Source: Pseudomonas fluorescens
GTDB taxonomy: Bacteria; Pseudomonadota; Gammaproteobacteria; Pseudomonadales; Pseudomonadaceae
Assembly: GCF_000730425.1 (NCBI RefSeq)
Contig: NZ_CP008896.1
Coordinates: forward strand, 4,774,001 to 4,838,000
Reading direction: 5' to 3'
Length of the DNA: 64,000 nucleotides
Shown here: one piece after another, positions 8,857 to 18,022 of the stretch
How the letters are laid out: each line of letters opens with the position of its first letter
Position numbering within the stretch: position 1 is the stretch's first letter
Translations under genes and position numbers: made by a program
The notes under the pieces: generated by a model
Seen by the model: only the letters and a program-made list of their open reading frames with translations
Database searches by the model: none
Told to the model about the DNA's origin: nothing

Positions 8857-8989
8857 GCTGCTGTATAGGTATCCGGAAATACTCTGGTGTGTTAGGGCGG
8901 CGGTAATGCAACGGGCATCCGCATTAAAAAATGAGGCCGCAAGGCCCGGCTAGTACGTCACGTGATCCGGCTTTGAATCAGTGCAGTCG

Positions 8990-9030
8990 ATCAATTAATA
9001 ATAGTATATAATGTATATTAATATATTGAG
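8990..9030. promoter_or_regulatory. AT-rich promoter/operator region of the bigR operon
   Basis: Between the thioesterase and the ArsR-type regulator is an AT-rich stretch containing GTATATAATGTATATTAAT followed by ATATTGAG. It combines a -10-like TATAAT with TATA-rich dyads of the sort bound by BigR/SqrR repressors. Autoregulation is inferred. The rest of 8857-9036 shows nothing clear apart from a weak AATGC...GCATT hairpin followed by A residues near 8907-8930. Confidence 0.5.
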
Positions 9031-9036
9031 AGGCTA

Positions 9037-9363
9037 GTGAGCGCTCATATGCCCGAATTAGACATCCAGCAGCTTCGCGCAAATGCCGATGCTGCCAGCC
9101 AGTTCCTAAAGGCTTTGGCCAACCCGGATCGCTTGATGCTGCTGTGCCAATTATCCCAAGGTGAGCGCAATGTCAGCGATCTGGAGTCACTGCTGGGGAT
9201 ACAGCAACCGACTCTCTCTCAACAGCTGGCGGTGCTTCGCCGCGAAGGACTGGTGGAGACCCGCCGTGACGGAAAGCAGGTGTTCTATCGCATCAGCAGT
9301 CCCCCAGCATTGGCAGTCATCCAAACCCTGTACCAACAATTTTGCGCCGGAGAAGCTTCATGA
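9037..9363 (+). CDS. bigR: ArsR-family persulfide-responsive repressor (BigR/SqrR type)
   Basis: A 108-residue winged-helix ArsR protein. It has DNA-recognition residues QPTLSQQLAVLRREGLVETRR and only two cysteines, Cys37 in LMLLCQL and Cys103 in QQFCAGE. Their 66-residue spacing equals the Cys42/Cys108 and Cys41/Cys107 pairs that sense persulfide in BigR and SqrR. It starts with GTG at 9037; an ATG four codons later is possible. It overlaps the first YeeE gene by ATGA, so it heads an operon of sulfur transport genes. Oxidised sulfur should release it from DNA. Confidence 0.88.
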   Translation: MSAHMPELDIQQLRANADAASQFLKALANPDRLMLLCQLSQGERNVSDLESLLGIQQPTLSQQLAVLRREGLVETRRDGKQVFYRISSPPALAVIQTLYQQFCAGEAS

Positions 9364-9800
9364 ATGTCGACTGGCTCAACTTCACTCCCTGGTCATCCCT
9401 TGCAGGCGGCGCATTGATTGGCCTGGCTGCCAGTCTATTCGTTGTCGCCAACGGGCGTATCGCAGGCATCAGCGGTTTGATGGGCAGTCTTTTACAGCGT
9501 GGCAGCGAGGGGGTGAGTGAGAAAGCTCTTTTTCTCTTGGGTTTGCTCATCGCACCACTTCTATGGGGCTTGTTCGCCACACTGCCGCAGATTGAGTTCC
9601 AAAGTGGCTGGTTCGGACTGATCGTCGCCGGTGTATTGGTGGGCATCGGCACACGATACGGTTCAGGTTGCACCAGTGGCCATGGGGTGTGTGGCATCTC
9701 GCGCCTTTCGCCGAGATCGATGGTCGCCACTGCGTGTTTCATGTTCAGCGGTTTCGCCACAGTGTTTGTCCTGCGTCATCTTCTGGGGGGTTGGACATGA
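9360..9800 (+). CDS. YeeE/YedE half-transporter (DUF395), first subunit
   Basis: A 146-residue membrane protein with four to five helices and the motif GTRYGSGCTSGHGVCG, which holds the conserved cysteines of the YeeE/YedE thiosulfate/sulfur transport family. The ATG lies in the stop of bigR and the stop overlaps the next gene's ATG, so the three genes are coupled. With the next protein it probably makes a heterodimeric sulfur-compound channel in the inner membrane. Confidence 0.85.
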   Translation: MNVDWLNFTPWSSLAGGALIGLAASLFVVANGRIAGISGLMGSLLQRGSEGVSEKALFLLGLLIAPLLWGLFATLPQIEFQSGWFGLIVAGVLVGIGTRYGSGCTSGHGVCGISRLSPRSMVATACFMFSGFATVFVLRHLLGGWT

Positions 9801-10216
9801 TCAAACTGACCGCATTCATTGCTGGTCTGCTGTTCGGCTTGGGTCTGCTTCTGGCAGGCATGGCCAACCCAAGCAAAGTGCTCGCTTTCCTGGATTTAAC
9901 CGGTGCTTGGGACCCTTCCTTGGCGTTGGTCATGGTCGGGGCCATTGGCATAGCCGTTGGCCCGCTAACCTGGGCGCGCCAACAATCCAGTTCGCTGCTG
10001 GGAAGGCCAATGCAGCTACCGATCAAACGTGAGTTGGACCCGCGCTTGATTGGCGGGAGCCTGTTGTTTGGCATCGGCTGGGGAATAGCGGGCATCTGTC
10101 CTGGCCCCGCAGTGGCAATTCTGCTGACAGGACGCTGGCAAGTGATCGTATTCATGTTGGCCATGCTGGCCGGCATGTTGTTGTTTACTGCGCTGGAGAC
10201 CCGGCGCAGCCATTGA
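9797..10216 (+). CDS. YeeE/YedE half-transporter (DUF395), second subunit
   Basis: A 139-residue membrane protein starting MIKLTAFIAGLLFGLGL and carrying GIGWGIAGICPGPA, the second-half cysteine motif of YeeE/YedE proteins. Its ATG overlaps the previous stop (ATGA). An open frame reaches upstream to 9668 but that part lies inside the preceding gene. It likely forms one transporter with the first subunit. Confidence 0.85.
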   Translation: MIKLTAFIAGLLFGLGLLLAGMANPSKVLAFLDLTGAWDPSLALVMVGAIGIAVGPLTWARQQSSSLLGRPMQLPIKRELDPRLIGGSLLFGIGWGIAGICPGPAVAILLTGRWQVIVFMLAMLAGMLLFTALETRRSH

Positions 10217-10229
10217 TCGGGAGATCGCC

Positions 10230-10418
10230 ATGAAAGCGAACATTGGAACCATTGACCGTAGCCTGCGCATTGTCGCCGGTCTGCTTCTCATTGGCCTCAG
10301 TCTGTCCGGTGTGATCGGCGTGTGGGGTTGGATAGGTTTAGTGCCGCTGGCCACTGGCATTTTCCGTTTCTGCCCTGTCTATACGTTGCTAGGCATCAAA
10401 ACCTGTAACCGTTGCTGA
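10230..10418 (+). CDS. DUF2892 small membrane protein
   Basis: The 62 residues start MKANIGTIDRSLRIVAGLLL and form two hydrophobic helices, ending CPVYTLLGIKTC. This is the DUF2892 domain also found at the C-terminus of YgaP-type membrane rhodaneses. It sits 13 bp after the YeeE pair and belongs to the bigR operon. Its biochemical role is unknown. Confidence 0.8.
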   Translation: MKANIGTIDRSLRIVAGLLLIGLSLSGVIGVWGWIGLVPLATGIFRFCPVYTLLGIKTCNRC

Positions 10419-10555
10419 GCGACAGCCGTTTGCACACTAGCGGGTGCCTGAAGGTGCCCGTGGTGGTTTAGGTACGCAGCTCTGATCACGGTTCCTTACC
10501 AAAGCCCGTTGGTAGATCAGCACTCCACTTCGTATATCGAAAAGAGAACTCCATC

Positions 10556-11419
10556 ATGAAACCACATGTAGAAGCTTTTTTTGATTCCGCTACGTATACC
10601 TACAGCTATGTTGTCAGTGACCCGACTACAGGGCACTGCGCCATTATCGACTCGGTGCTCGATTACGATCCTGCATCAGGTCACACCTCTTGCAAAAGCG
10701 CGGAACGTTTAATTGCCTACGTGCGTGAGCAAACCCTTACGGTGGAGTGGTTATTAGAAACCCATGTACATGCCGACCATCTTTCCGCAGCTCAGTATCT
10801 AAAGCGCCAGTTGGGCGGCCAACTGGTCATCGGCGATCAGATCACGTCGGTTCAGTACACTTTTGGGAAGTTGTTCAACGTTGGCAGCGAGTTTGCCACT
10901 GATGGTCGTCAATTCGACCGGCTGCTGAAAGACGGTGAGTGCTTTTTGATCGGAGGAATCGAAGCTCACGCCATCCACACACCGGGACACACGCCGGCCT
11001 GCATGACCTATCTAATCGGTGATGCTGGTTTTGTCGGTGATACGCTGTTCATGCCTGATTACGGCACTGCCCGATGCGACTTTCCCGGTGGCGATGCGCG
11101 AAAACTCTTCCAGTCCATTCAAAAGTTGTTCGAGTTGCCCGACGATACCCGTTTGTTTATGTGCCACGACTACAAGGCCCCGGGTCGAGATGTCTACCGC
11201 AATGAAACAACCATTGCTGAGCAACGGGCTCATAACGTCCATGTGCATCAGGGCACCAGCGAAGCAGATTTCGTTGCTATGCGCCAGGCGCGGGATGCCA
11301 CCTTAGGTATGCCGACACTTATCCTGCCATCCGTGCAAGTGAACATGCGGGCCGGTCAATTGCCTCCAGCTGAAGGAAATGGCACTTGCTACCTGAAAAT
11401 CCCTCTTAACGTGCTCTGA
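10556..11419 (+). CDS. Persulfide dioxygenase, second copy
   Basis: The 287 residues are clearly a paralogue of the protein at 4047-4925, sharing HVHADH, HTPGHTPACMTY, GDTLFMPDYGTARCDFPGG and the C-terminal LPSVQVNMRAG. It lies downstream of the BigR-controlled genes and not behind the FisR promoter, so the cell appears to have two dioxygenases under two persulfide sensors. The 137-bp gap before it leaves room for a separate promoter, but none is obvious. Confidence 0.9.
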   Translation: MKPHVEAFFDSATYTYSYVVSDPTTGHCAIIDSVLDYDPASGHTSCKSAERLIAYVREQTLTVEWLLETHVHADHLSAAQYLKRQLGGQLVIGDQITSVQYTFGKLFNVGSEFATDGRQFDRLLKDGECFLIGGIEAHAIHTPGHTPACMTYLIGDAGFVGDTLFMPDYGTARCDFPGGDARKLFQSIQKLFELPDDTRLFMCHDYKAPGRDVYRNETTIAEQRAHNVHVHQGTSEADFVAMRQARDATLGMPTLILPSVQVNMRAGQLPPAEGNGTCYLKIPLNVL

Positions 11420-11579
11420 ACTGCTGTCGTTAATTGACTCACTTAAACAATTGGCATGCACCAATGCCGTCGCCACCTGACAAGGGCAGATGCACGTTTT
11501 AGATCGTGGTTCAACACCCCGCCAAGGCCATGTTTGTTAACCCCAACAGTTCGATCGACAAAAGTACGAGGAGATTGAT

Positions 11580-12137
11580 ATGCGGATGGTAATGATTTTT
11601 CTGAGCGGAGCATTGAGTGTTGCAGCCTATGCTGACGACCTCGAAAAGATGACTGCTGAAGGGGCCACTCTTATTCCCCCCTTCCAGCAGCATCTTATGG
11701 ACACCGTGAAATCAGCCATGCAAACAGGTGGACCAGTTAACGCCGTTGAGGCTTGCCAGTTGCTCGCACCGCAAATTGCTGATCAGCACAGTCAAACACC
11801 GTGGGTTGTGGGCCGGACAGCATTAAAGGTTCGAAATCCGGATAACGTACCAGATGCTTGGGAAAAGCAGATTCTTGAGCAATTTGTTAAGCGCGCTGCG
11901 GCAGGTGAAGCATTATCTGGTTTAACGTATTCGGAAATCGTAAAGGGTGAATTCCGAATGATGAAGGCTATCTCTACAGGTGAAGCGTGTTTAGGATGCC
12001 ATGGTAAGGAGATAAAACCAGAACTGACTGCGGTAATAGATCAACGGTACCCGCAGGATAAAGCCCGCGGCTTTGCTCTAGGAGAACTGCGCGGTGCGTT
12101 TACTCTACGTCGAATCATAGAGACAGCAAATGATTAA
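11580..12137 (+). CDS. DUF3365 (Tll0287-like) periplasmic haem-type sensor domain protein
   Basis: The 185 residues begin with a short signal peptide (MRMVMIFLSGALSVAAYADD) and contain an EACLGCHG c-type haem motif near residue 139, followed by the family end GFALGELRGAFTLRR. DUF3365/Tll0287-like domains are soluble sensors or redox proteins; here the domain stands alone, with no kinase or transmembrane anchor apart from the signal peptide. It could detect or transfer electrons in the periplasm next to the sulfur genes. GAGGAG at 11568-11573 gives a good ribosome site. Confidence 0.75.
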   Translation: MRMVMIFLSGALSVAAYADDLEKMTAEGATLIPPFQQHLMDTVKSAMQTGGPVNAVEACQLLAPQIADQHSQTPWVVGRTALKVRNPDNVPDAWEKQILEQFVKRAAAGEALSGLTYSEIVKGEFRMMKAISTGEACLGCHGKEIKPELTAVIDQRYPQDKARGFALGELRGAFTLRRIIETAND

Positions 12138-12384
12138 CTCAGGAACGCAAAAAAACTAGAATATGCCAATCCTGTGTGAGCGGTATTTCTGTTAAACCTA
12201 CAACATCCGATCCTTGAATCGGGTACTAGAGCAGTTCAATTTTTATTAGACCACTACATCGGGCACCTAAGTAAGAAAAAACATCTACCGTCTACGTATC
12301 TTACTTAATCAAGTTAACAATCGCAGAGTAGGTTTGCTACCTGACTGGAGCCGAATCAACAATCGTTTAAACAAGGATAATTTA

Positions 12385-12750
12385 ATGTCTGACCTGAACG
12401 ATCCACGAGTGTTTTTTGCCGCTGAGAGAACCTTGCTGGCCTGGAACCGAACCAGTCTTTCGCTTATGGCATTTGGCTTCGTGATTGAGCGATCCGGATT
12501 ACTTTTTCAGTTGATAAAACCAGGCGCGTTGGGCAGCCCAGAAAGACATTTTTCCTTCTGGATCGGACTGGCTTTTCTCATGCTGGGCTCATGGGTTGCA
12601 TGCTGGTCATCCTGGCAGTACAAACGCGTGGTCAAATCTCTGAAGCCAGTAGAAATCCCAGAGGGGTACAGCATCAACTCTGGCCCTACAGCAAATGTGC
12701 TCACCGCCGTCCTAGGAGCCTTGCTCATGGTCTACCTTGCCATCATATGA
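12385..12750 (+). CDS. DUF202 (YidH-like) membrane protein
   Basis: The 121 residues start MSDLNDPRVFFAAERTLLAW, the typical opening of DUF202 proteins (the conserved AERTLLAWNRTSLS), and hold three membrane helices. The function is unknown. The start at 12385, with AAGGATAATTTA before it, is preferred to the upstream frame from 12334. The 247-bp space before it contains only AT-rich sequence without a clear signal. Confidence 0.78.
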   Translation: MSDLNDPRVFFAAERTLLAWNRTSLSLMAFGFVIERSGLLFQLIKPGALGSPERHFSFWIGLAFLMLGSWVACWSSWQYKRVVKSLKPVEIPEGYSINSGPTANVLTAVLGALLMVYLAII

Positions 12751-12879
12751 GCAAAGCTCAGCCTCAACGTTGTATTGTGAGACCTGTGCCAGTCAGGCGT
12801 ATTCCGGCTCGAAATCACCCGATCTGACTCAGGCCTTCACCTCTCCCAAGTCGCCCTTCACATCAAAAAAGTACAAATG

Positions 12880-13026
12880 ATTCACCGGCGACCTTTTCGC
12901 CCCATCACAGCCAGAGGCAAGCGGGCGAGTGATGAATGTTTTGGATGAGATGAATGCCAAAGGGGGGCGAGTACGTTGCGGACTGCCAGCGTCCCTGTAT
13001 CACCTGAATGGGGAATGAGGAGATAG
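12880..13026 (+). pseudogene. Degenerate umuC/rulB 3' fragment
   Basis: In one frame the sequence reads FTGDLFAPSQPEASGRVMNV then LDEMNAKGGR, which matches the C-terminal region of UmuC-type polymerases. The homology jumps frame to TLRTASVPVSPEWGMRR and ends at a stop. The same region of the neighbouring rulB reads LMRVMDKVNRRWGRECLRTA. An in-frame stop lies just before the fragment as well. It is a relic of a second Y-family polymerase gene. Nothing else is seen in 12751-13236 apart from the short inverted motifs at 13131-13235. Confidence 0.7.
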
Positions 13027-13236
13027 CTTAACAGCCCCAGTTATACAACCAGGTTGGATGAGCCTCGGACTGTTGGATCGGGCTCATCTTGATCACGCTA
13101 GCTTTCGTCGCCGCAAAATTCGCGTATTTGCCATGGACACCACGTGATCCATTTTTGTGAAAAATGCGTGTGTCTATGGACATCGGATACCTAATTTAAA
13201 CCCTCACAAATATTCATCAAAATCGATGTCCATGGG

Positions 13237-14217
13237 TTGACATCTTTCCTTTACATCGATGAAAGTTTCGTGCAGCTCGACGGGCTTCCTGAACCGCTGA
13301 TCGACGTGGGCCGAGCCATTCAGGCGCGCGTCCTCCAATGGGCGGCTCTTCCTGTCGGTGTTGGCATCGGTCACACAAAGACCCTGGCAAAAGCAGCACA
13401 ACACGCGTCAAAGGTCTGGAAAGAGAAAACGGGCGGGGTTGTGGATCTACGCAAGCCGGAGGCCGTTGAATGGCTTCTTCGGCGCATGCCGGTCGAAGAA
13501 GTTTGGGGGATTGGTCGCCGGATGAAAGCCAACCTTGAACTGGATGGCATTTCTACTGCGTGGGATCTCTCATTAGCAGAACCTAAATCCATGGGCCGCA
13601 AATACTCTGTCGTGCTCGAACGGACGATTCGCGAGCTGCGCGGCGAGTCCTGTATGGATCTGGAACAAGTCGTTCCGTCGAAGCAATCCATATGCTCAAG
13701 CAAGATGTTCGGCCAGCGGGTTTACTCGTTGGAAGGTCTGCGGCAGGCATTAGCCAGCTACATGCATCGAGCATCCGAAAAGCTTCGGGCGCAGCGATCA
13801 CTCTGCGGTTCGTTTCGTATTGGCATACAAACGTCATTCCATGGTGACGGGCCAAAGTACGCTAACGGCGTGACATGTACCCCTGAATACCCAACCGATG
13901 ATGTGCGCTTACTGACCAAACACGCCTTGCGCGGGTTGGAATCCATTTACAGACCGGGCTATGCCTATAGCAAAGCGGAGGTGATGTTGATGGATCTTCG
14001 TCAACGTGGTGAGTTCACAGCGGATCTGTTCACTGAAAGCCAGCCTGTTAAATCTGACGCACTCATGCGTGTGATGGATAAGGTTAACCGACGGTGGGGC
14101 AGGGAGTGTTTGCGCACAGCGGCGGTGCCCATGGCCCCTGACTGGGGGATGCGCCGGGAGCTGCTAAGCCCGAGCTATATGACCGACTGGGATCAGCTTT
14201 GGAAAGTGAAGACATAA
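13237..14217 (+). pseudogene. rulB: rulB (umuC-type DNA polymerase V), N-terminus missing
   Basis: The 326 residues cover the palm catalytic YIDES (corresponding to the SIDE motif), the thumb (GVGIGHTKTLAKAAQHASK), the little finger and the C-terminus (DWGMRRELLSPSYMTDWDQL). RulB/UmuC proteins are about 420 residues, so the first 90-100, with an essential aspartate, are absent. The only start is a TTG. No rulA is present. In Pseudomonas, rulB is a known target for integrative elements; the break at the SIDE region next to the inverted CGATGTCCAT motifs could be such a junction. Its 3' side is intact and ends 43 bp before IS copy 1. Confidence 0.8.
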
Positions 14218-14260
14218 GAGCGGTCGCAAATCGGTATCTGCTCCGAGTGCTGAGCGTTAG

Positions 14261-15452
14261 GGAAACTCTGAAAAAGACTTCCAAATCTGGTGAGATACGG
14301 CTGTCCCACGAACTGAACGGTTGAGCCCCGATGAAGCAAATGTCTTTCGCTGATGCCGAGTACGCAGGCAAACGTAAGCAGACCCGCCGTGAGCGTTTCC
14401 TGATTGAGATGGATCAGGTCGTGCCCTGGAAAGGCCTGATTGCGTTGATCGAGCCGCATTATCCGAAGGGTGAAGGCGGTCGTCCGGCGTATCCGTTGAT
14501 GGCCATGCTGCGGGTTCATCTGATGCAAAACTGGTTCGGCTACAGCGATCCGGCGATGGAAGAGTCCCTCTACGAAACCACGATTCTGCGCCAGTTTGCC
14601 GGGCTGCATTTGGATCGGATTCCGGATGAAACCACGATCCTCAACTTCCGCCGGCTGTTGGAAAAACATGAGCTGGCCGGTGGGATTTTGCAGGTCATCA
14701 ACGGCTATTTGGGCGACCGAGGTTTGCTGCTGCGTCAGGGAACTGTGGTCGATGCGACGATCATTCATGCGCCCAGTTCGACCAAGAACAAGGACGGTAA
14801 ACGCGACCCCGAAATGCACCAGACAAAGAAAGGAAATCAGTACTATTTCGGGATGAAATCGCACATCGGTGTCGATGTTGAATCCGGTCTGGTACATAGC
14901 GTGGTGGGCACGGCGGCGAATGTGGCGGACGTGACTCAGGTCGATCAGTTGCTGCATGGCGAGGAAACTTACGTCTCTGGCGATGCCGGTTACACCGGCG
15001 TGGAGAAGCGTGCGGAGCATCAACATCGCCAGATGATCTGGTCGATCGCAGCGCGCCCCAGCAGCTATAAGAAGCATGCAAAAAAGAGCCTGATCGGTCG
15101 CATGCGCCGCAAAATCGAATACGCGAAAGCTCAAGTCCGGGCCAAGGTTGAGCATCCATTCAGGGTGATCAAGCGCCAGTTTGGTTATACGAAAGTCCGC
15201 TTCCGAGGCTTGGTGAAAAACACCGCGCAGCAGACCACACTGTTTGCCTTATCGAACCTGTGGATGATGCGAAAACGACTGTTGAATGCAGGCGAGGTGC
15301 GCCTGTGATGTGGACAATGAGCCCTGAAAAGGTGCTATTCCGCAAAAAACAGTGAACTGACAGGAGGAAAGGTCTGATTTTCGATTAAGTCGGTGTTTTT
15401 TGAACCTCAGACAGCGAGGCCGTTAAAAACGGCTGCTTACTTCAGACCTTCC
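14261..15452 (+). mobile_element. IS5-family insertion sequence, copy 1
   Basis: A 1192-bp element with imperfect ends (GGAAACTCTGAAAAAG / GGAAGGTCTGAAGTAAG). It encodes one transposase and is the same length as copy 2 at 41388-42579. The flanks do not match as a target duplication: TTAG on the left, CTAA on the right. Copy 2 and the hsdS insertion have CTAA on both sides. Copy 1 therefore marks a rearrangement junction, not a simple insertion. Confidence 0.88.
14331..15308 (+). CDS. IS5-family transposase (copy 1)
   Basis: A 325-residue DDE transposase starting MKQMSFADAEYAGKRKQTRR. The catalytic residues sit in VVDATIIHAPSSTK (first Asp), SGDAGYTGVEKR (second Asp) and KVEHPFRVIKRQFG (Glu). 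It is identical in protein sequence to copy 2. It should be an active enzyme. Confidence 0.93.
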   Translation: MKQMSFADAEYAGKRKQTRRERFLIEMDQVVPWKGLIALIEPHYPKGEGGRPAYPLMAMLRVHLMQNWFGYSDPAMEESLYETTILRQFAGLHLDRIPDETTILNFRRLLEKHELAGGILQVINGYLGDRGLLLRQGTVVDATIIHAPSSTKNKDGKRDPEMHQTKKGNQYYFGMKSHIGVDVESGLVHSVVGTAANVADVTQVDQLLHGEETYVSGDAGYTGVEKRAEHQHRQMIWSIAARPSSYKKHAKKSLIGRMRRKIEYAKAQVRAKVEHPFRVIKRQFGYTKVRFRGLVKNTAQQTTLFALSNLWMMRKRLLNAGEVRL

Positions 15453-15478
15453 CTAAAGCCTCGATCACACGACTCAAG

Positions 15479-18022
15479 ATGGTCGGAAGAGGAAGCTACA
15501 ATCTCGCTAAAAAAGAAGGTGAAGTACTATGGAAAAAGCAGGTTTATTATAAGTCGACAGTTAGCGATAAACTGCTTTCAACTATTGACGAAATGAAACA
15601 TTCGGAATCAGCGAAAAAACACCAGCCGCGTTTTATAATTGCTGTAAACGATACTCAGCTAGTCGCTATAGATACTAGAACAGCAGATACTCTAGATATA
15701 CAGATAACCCAGCTTAAAAATAGATTTGATTTCTTTTTACCATGGGCGAATATGGAAAAGGCTCAATTTCAGCCTGAAAGCCCAGCGGATGTCAAAGCAG
15801 CCGAAAAAATGGCAAAATTGTTCGACATGCTTCGCTTGAATAATGCAGCCAACGACTCTAACCAAATCCATGCACAAAACGTATTTCTATCAAGGATACT
15901 GTTCTGCTACTTTGCAGAAGATACAGGAATATTTGAACCGAGGTTGTTCACTGGACACGTTGCCTCACACACAGCCGAAGACGGTTCAGATCTTGCCGAC
16001 TATCTGCGCCAAGTGTTCGACGTAATGAATCTAGAGGTTAGGACCAATGTACCTAACTACTTAGAAGATTTTCCGTATGTGAACGGCGGCCTATTTGCAG
16101 ATAAGCTACCTGTACCGACATTTGATCGAAAATCCAGAGCAATGCTCATCGAGTGTGGCTCTGATCTAAACTGGTCTGAAATCAATCCGGATATATTTGG
16201 CTCGATGATTCAGGCCGTAGTTGACCCCAGCCAACGGGGCAACATGGGTATGCATTACACGTCTGTACCCAACATCATGAAAGTCATAGAACCGCTATTT
16301 TTGAATGAATTAAAGGCAGAGTTCGCAAAGCATCATAGTAGCCGAGCAAAACTTGAGCAGTTATTGCTTCGCTTAGAACATATAAATATATTTGACCCGG
16401 CATGTGGATCGGGAAATTTTTTAATCATTGCGTATAAAGAGCTACGCGAGCTAGAAATGGAAATCTTCAAGCGCTTGCAGGAAATAACTAAAGACGGTTT
16501 AATTCCGCTACCCCGGATCAAAATTTCGCAGTTCTATGGCATAGAACTGGATGACTTTGCGCATGAAGTTGCCATTTTATCTCTATGGCTAGCAGAGCAT
16601 CAAATGAACCTAAAGTTCAAAGAAGTATTTGGACGCTGCAATCCAGCGCTTCCTCTAAATAACAGCGGCAATGTAGTTAGAGGTAATGCGTTGCAAAAAG
16701 ATTGGAAAAATGTTTGTCCTTTATCTGATAACACCCAGGTATTTATACTTGGAAATCCACCTTACTTGGGGTCTAGCCTACAATCTGACCAACAGAAGGA
16801 AGATATTGCACATGTGTTTTTCGGTATCGAAGGCTACAAAAGTATCGACTTAATCGCAAGCTGGTTTTACAAAGCTGCTCGCTATATTGCGGGAACAGGC
16901 TCACGCGCTGCATTCGTATCTACCAACTCTATTTGCCAGGGTGAGCAAGTGGGGCTTTTATGGCCAAATATTTTTGAGAATAACATCGAAATTGATTTTG
17001 TACACCAACCTTTTAAGTGGGAAAATAATGCGAAAAAGAACGCAGCTGTTTATTGTGTCATTGTTGGGCTAAGAAATTCTTCAAATAGTGAAAAATATTT
17101 ATTCAAGGAAGGGCTATCCCAAACTGTAGAAAACATAAACCCCTACCTTGTGGCGACCAAGCGTAATATTATCTTACCAAAAAGGCAAAAGCCACTATCC
17201 AGAATTCCATCGATGACTTATGGCAGTAAACCCACGGACGGAGGCAATCTTTTACTTGAACCTAATGAAAAGGATGAATTTGTAAAGAAGTATCCTGAAG
17301 CAAAGAAATACCTCAAACGGTTCATTGGAGCCTCTGAACATACCAATAACAAAGAACGGTGGTGCTTGTGGATTAACGATCAGGAGCTTAACGAAGCACT
17401 GACCATTAGAGGAATAAGCGAACGCATCAATAAGGTAGAAGAGTTCCGACTAAACAGCACAAAAGCTGCAACGAGAGCGATAGCAGGTGTTGCGCATCGA
17501 TTTGGCGAGCCTCGTTACATAGCAAGCAACTCTATCCTCGTTCCTATTCATGGCTCGGATCGCCGCCAGTACATCCCATTTGGATTTCTGGATAAGTCAT
17601 TTGTGGCCTCGAATGCTACACAAGTCATTTATACCGGGGAGCTATATGTTTTCGGACTTATATCATCTCTGATTCACAACGTCTGGATCAAAGCTTCTTG
17701 CGGAAAAATCAAGGAAGATCCACGATATTCCTCTACGTTAGGCTATAACAATTTTCCAGTTCCATCATTAACAGACCAAAATAAGCTGGATATTTCCGCT
17801 TTAGTCCTCGAAATCCTAAGCTCTAGGGAGCAATACCCTGAGTTAAGCCTCTCAGATCTTTATGATCCAGATCTGATGCCCCCTGATTTGATGGAAGCGC
17901 ATTCCAGATTAGATGCGGTCGTGGAACGATGCTATAGAGCCAAAGATTTTGTGAATGACGAGGACCGCCTCGACTACCTCTTCAAGCTGTATGAAAAGAT
18001 GACCGGAGCCCCAAATGCCTAA
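15479..18022 (+). CDS. MmeI-like DNA methyltransferase with target-recognition region, 5'-truncated
   Basis: The 847 residues contain an adenine-methyltransferase core with SAM motif FDPACGSGNFLI (about 304) and catalytic NPPY (about 426), preceded by a helical region and followed by a target-recognition part, the plan of MmeI-type enzymes. The frame stays open upstream to the end of IS copy 1 (KASITRLK before the first Met), so the original start was lost; any N-terminal PD-(D/E)xK part is gone. It overlaps the helicase gene by 8 bp. Base composition is more AT-rich than the neighbouring genes. It probably marks self DNA or supplies specificity to the helicase and nuclease. Confidence 0.82.
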   Translation: MVGRGSYNLAKKEGEVLWKKQVYYKSTVSDKLLSTIDEMKHSESAKKHQPRFIIAVNDTQLVAIDTRTADTLDIQITQLKNRFDFFLPWANMEKAQFQPESPADVKAAEKMAKLFDMLRLNNAANDSNQIHAQNVFLSRILFCYFAEDTGIFEPRLFTGHVASHTAEDGSDLADYLRQVFDVMNLEVRTNVPNYLEDFPYVNGGLFADKLPVPTFDRKSRAMLIECGSDLNWSEINPDIFGSMIQAVVDPSQRGNMGMHYTSVPNIMKVIEPLFLNELKAEFAKHHSSRAKLEQLLLRLEHINIFDPACGSGNFLIIAYKELRELEMEIFKRLQEITKDGLIPLPRIKISQFYGIELDDFAHEVAILSLWLAEHQMNLKFKEVFGRCNPALPLNNSGNVVRGNALQKDWKNVCPLSDNTQVFILGNPPYLGSSLQSDQQKEDIAHVFFGIEGYKSIDLIASWFYKAARYIAGTGSRAAFVSTNSICQGEQVGLLWPNIFENNIEIDFVHQPFKWENNAKKNAAVYCVIVGLRNSSNSEKYLFKEGLSQTVENINPYLVATKRNIILPKRQKPLSRIPSMTYGSKPTDGGNLLLEPNEKDEFVKKYPEAKKYLKRFIGASEHTNNKERWCLWINDQELNEALTIRGISERINKVEEFRLNSTKAATRAIAGVAHRFGEPRYIASNSILVPIHGSDRRQYIPFGFLDKSFVASNATQVIYTGELYVFGLISSLIHNVWIKASCGKIKEDPRYSSTLGYNNFPVPSLTDQNKLDISALVLEILSSREQYPELSLSDLYDPDLMPPDLMEAHSRLDAVVERCYRAKDFVNDEDRLDYLFKLYEKMTGAPNA

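Noticed and set aside
14193..15155. 320-codon frame antisense to the IS transposase (also 41685-42596)
   Set aside because: Mirror frame of the GC-rich transposase gene; the transposase has intact DDE motifs on the other strand.
14221..15456. TTAG/CTAA flanks of IS copy 1 taken as a duplication
   Set aside because: They are reverse complements, not direct repeats, so they do not qualify as a target duplication.
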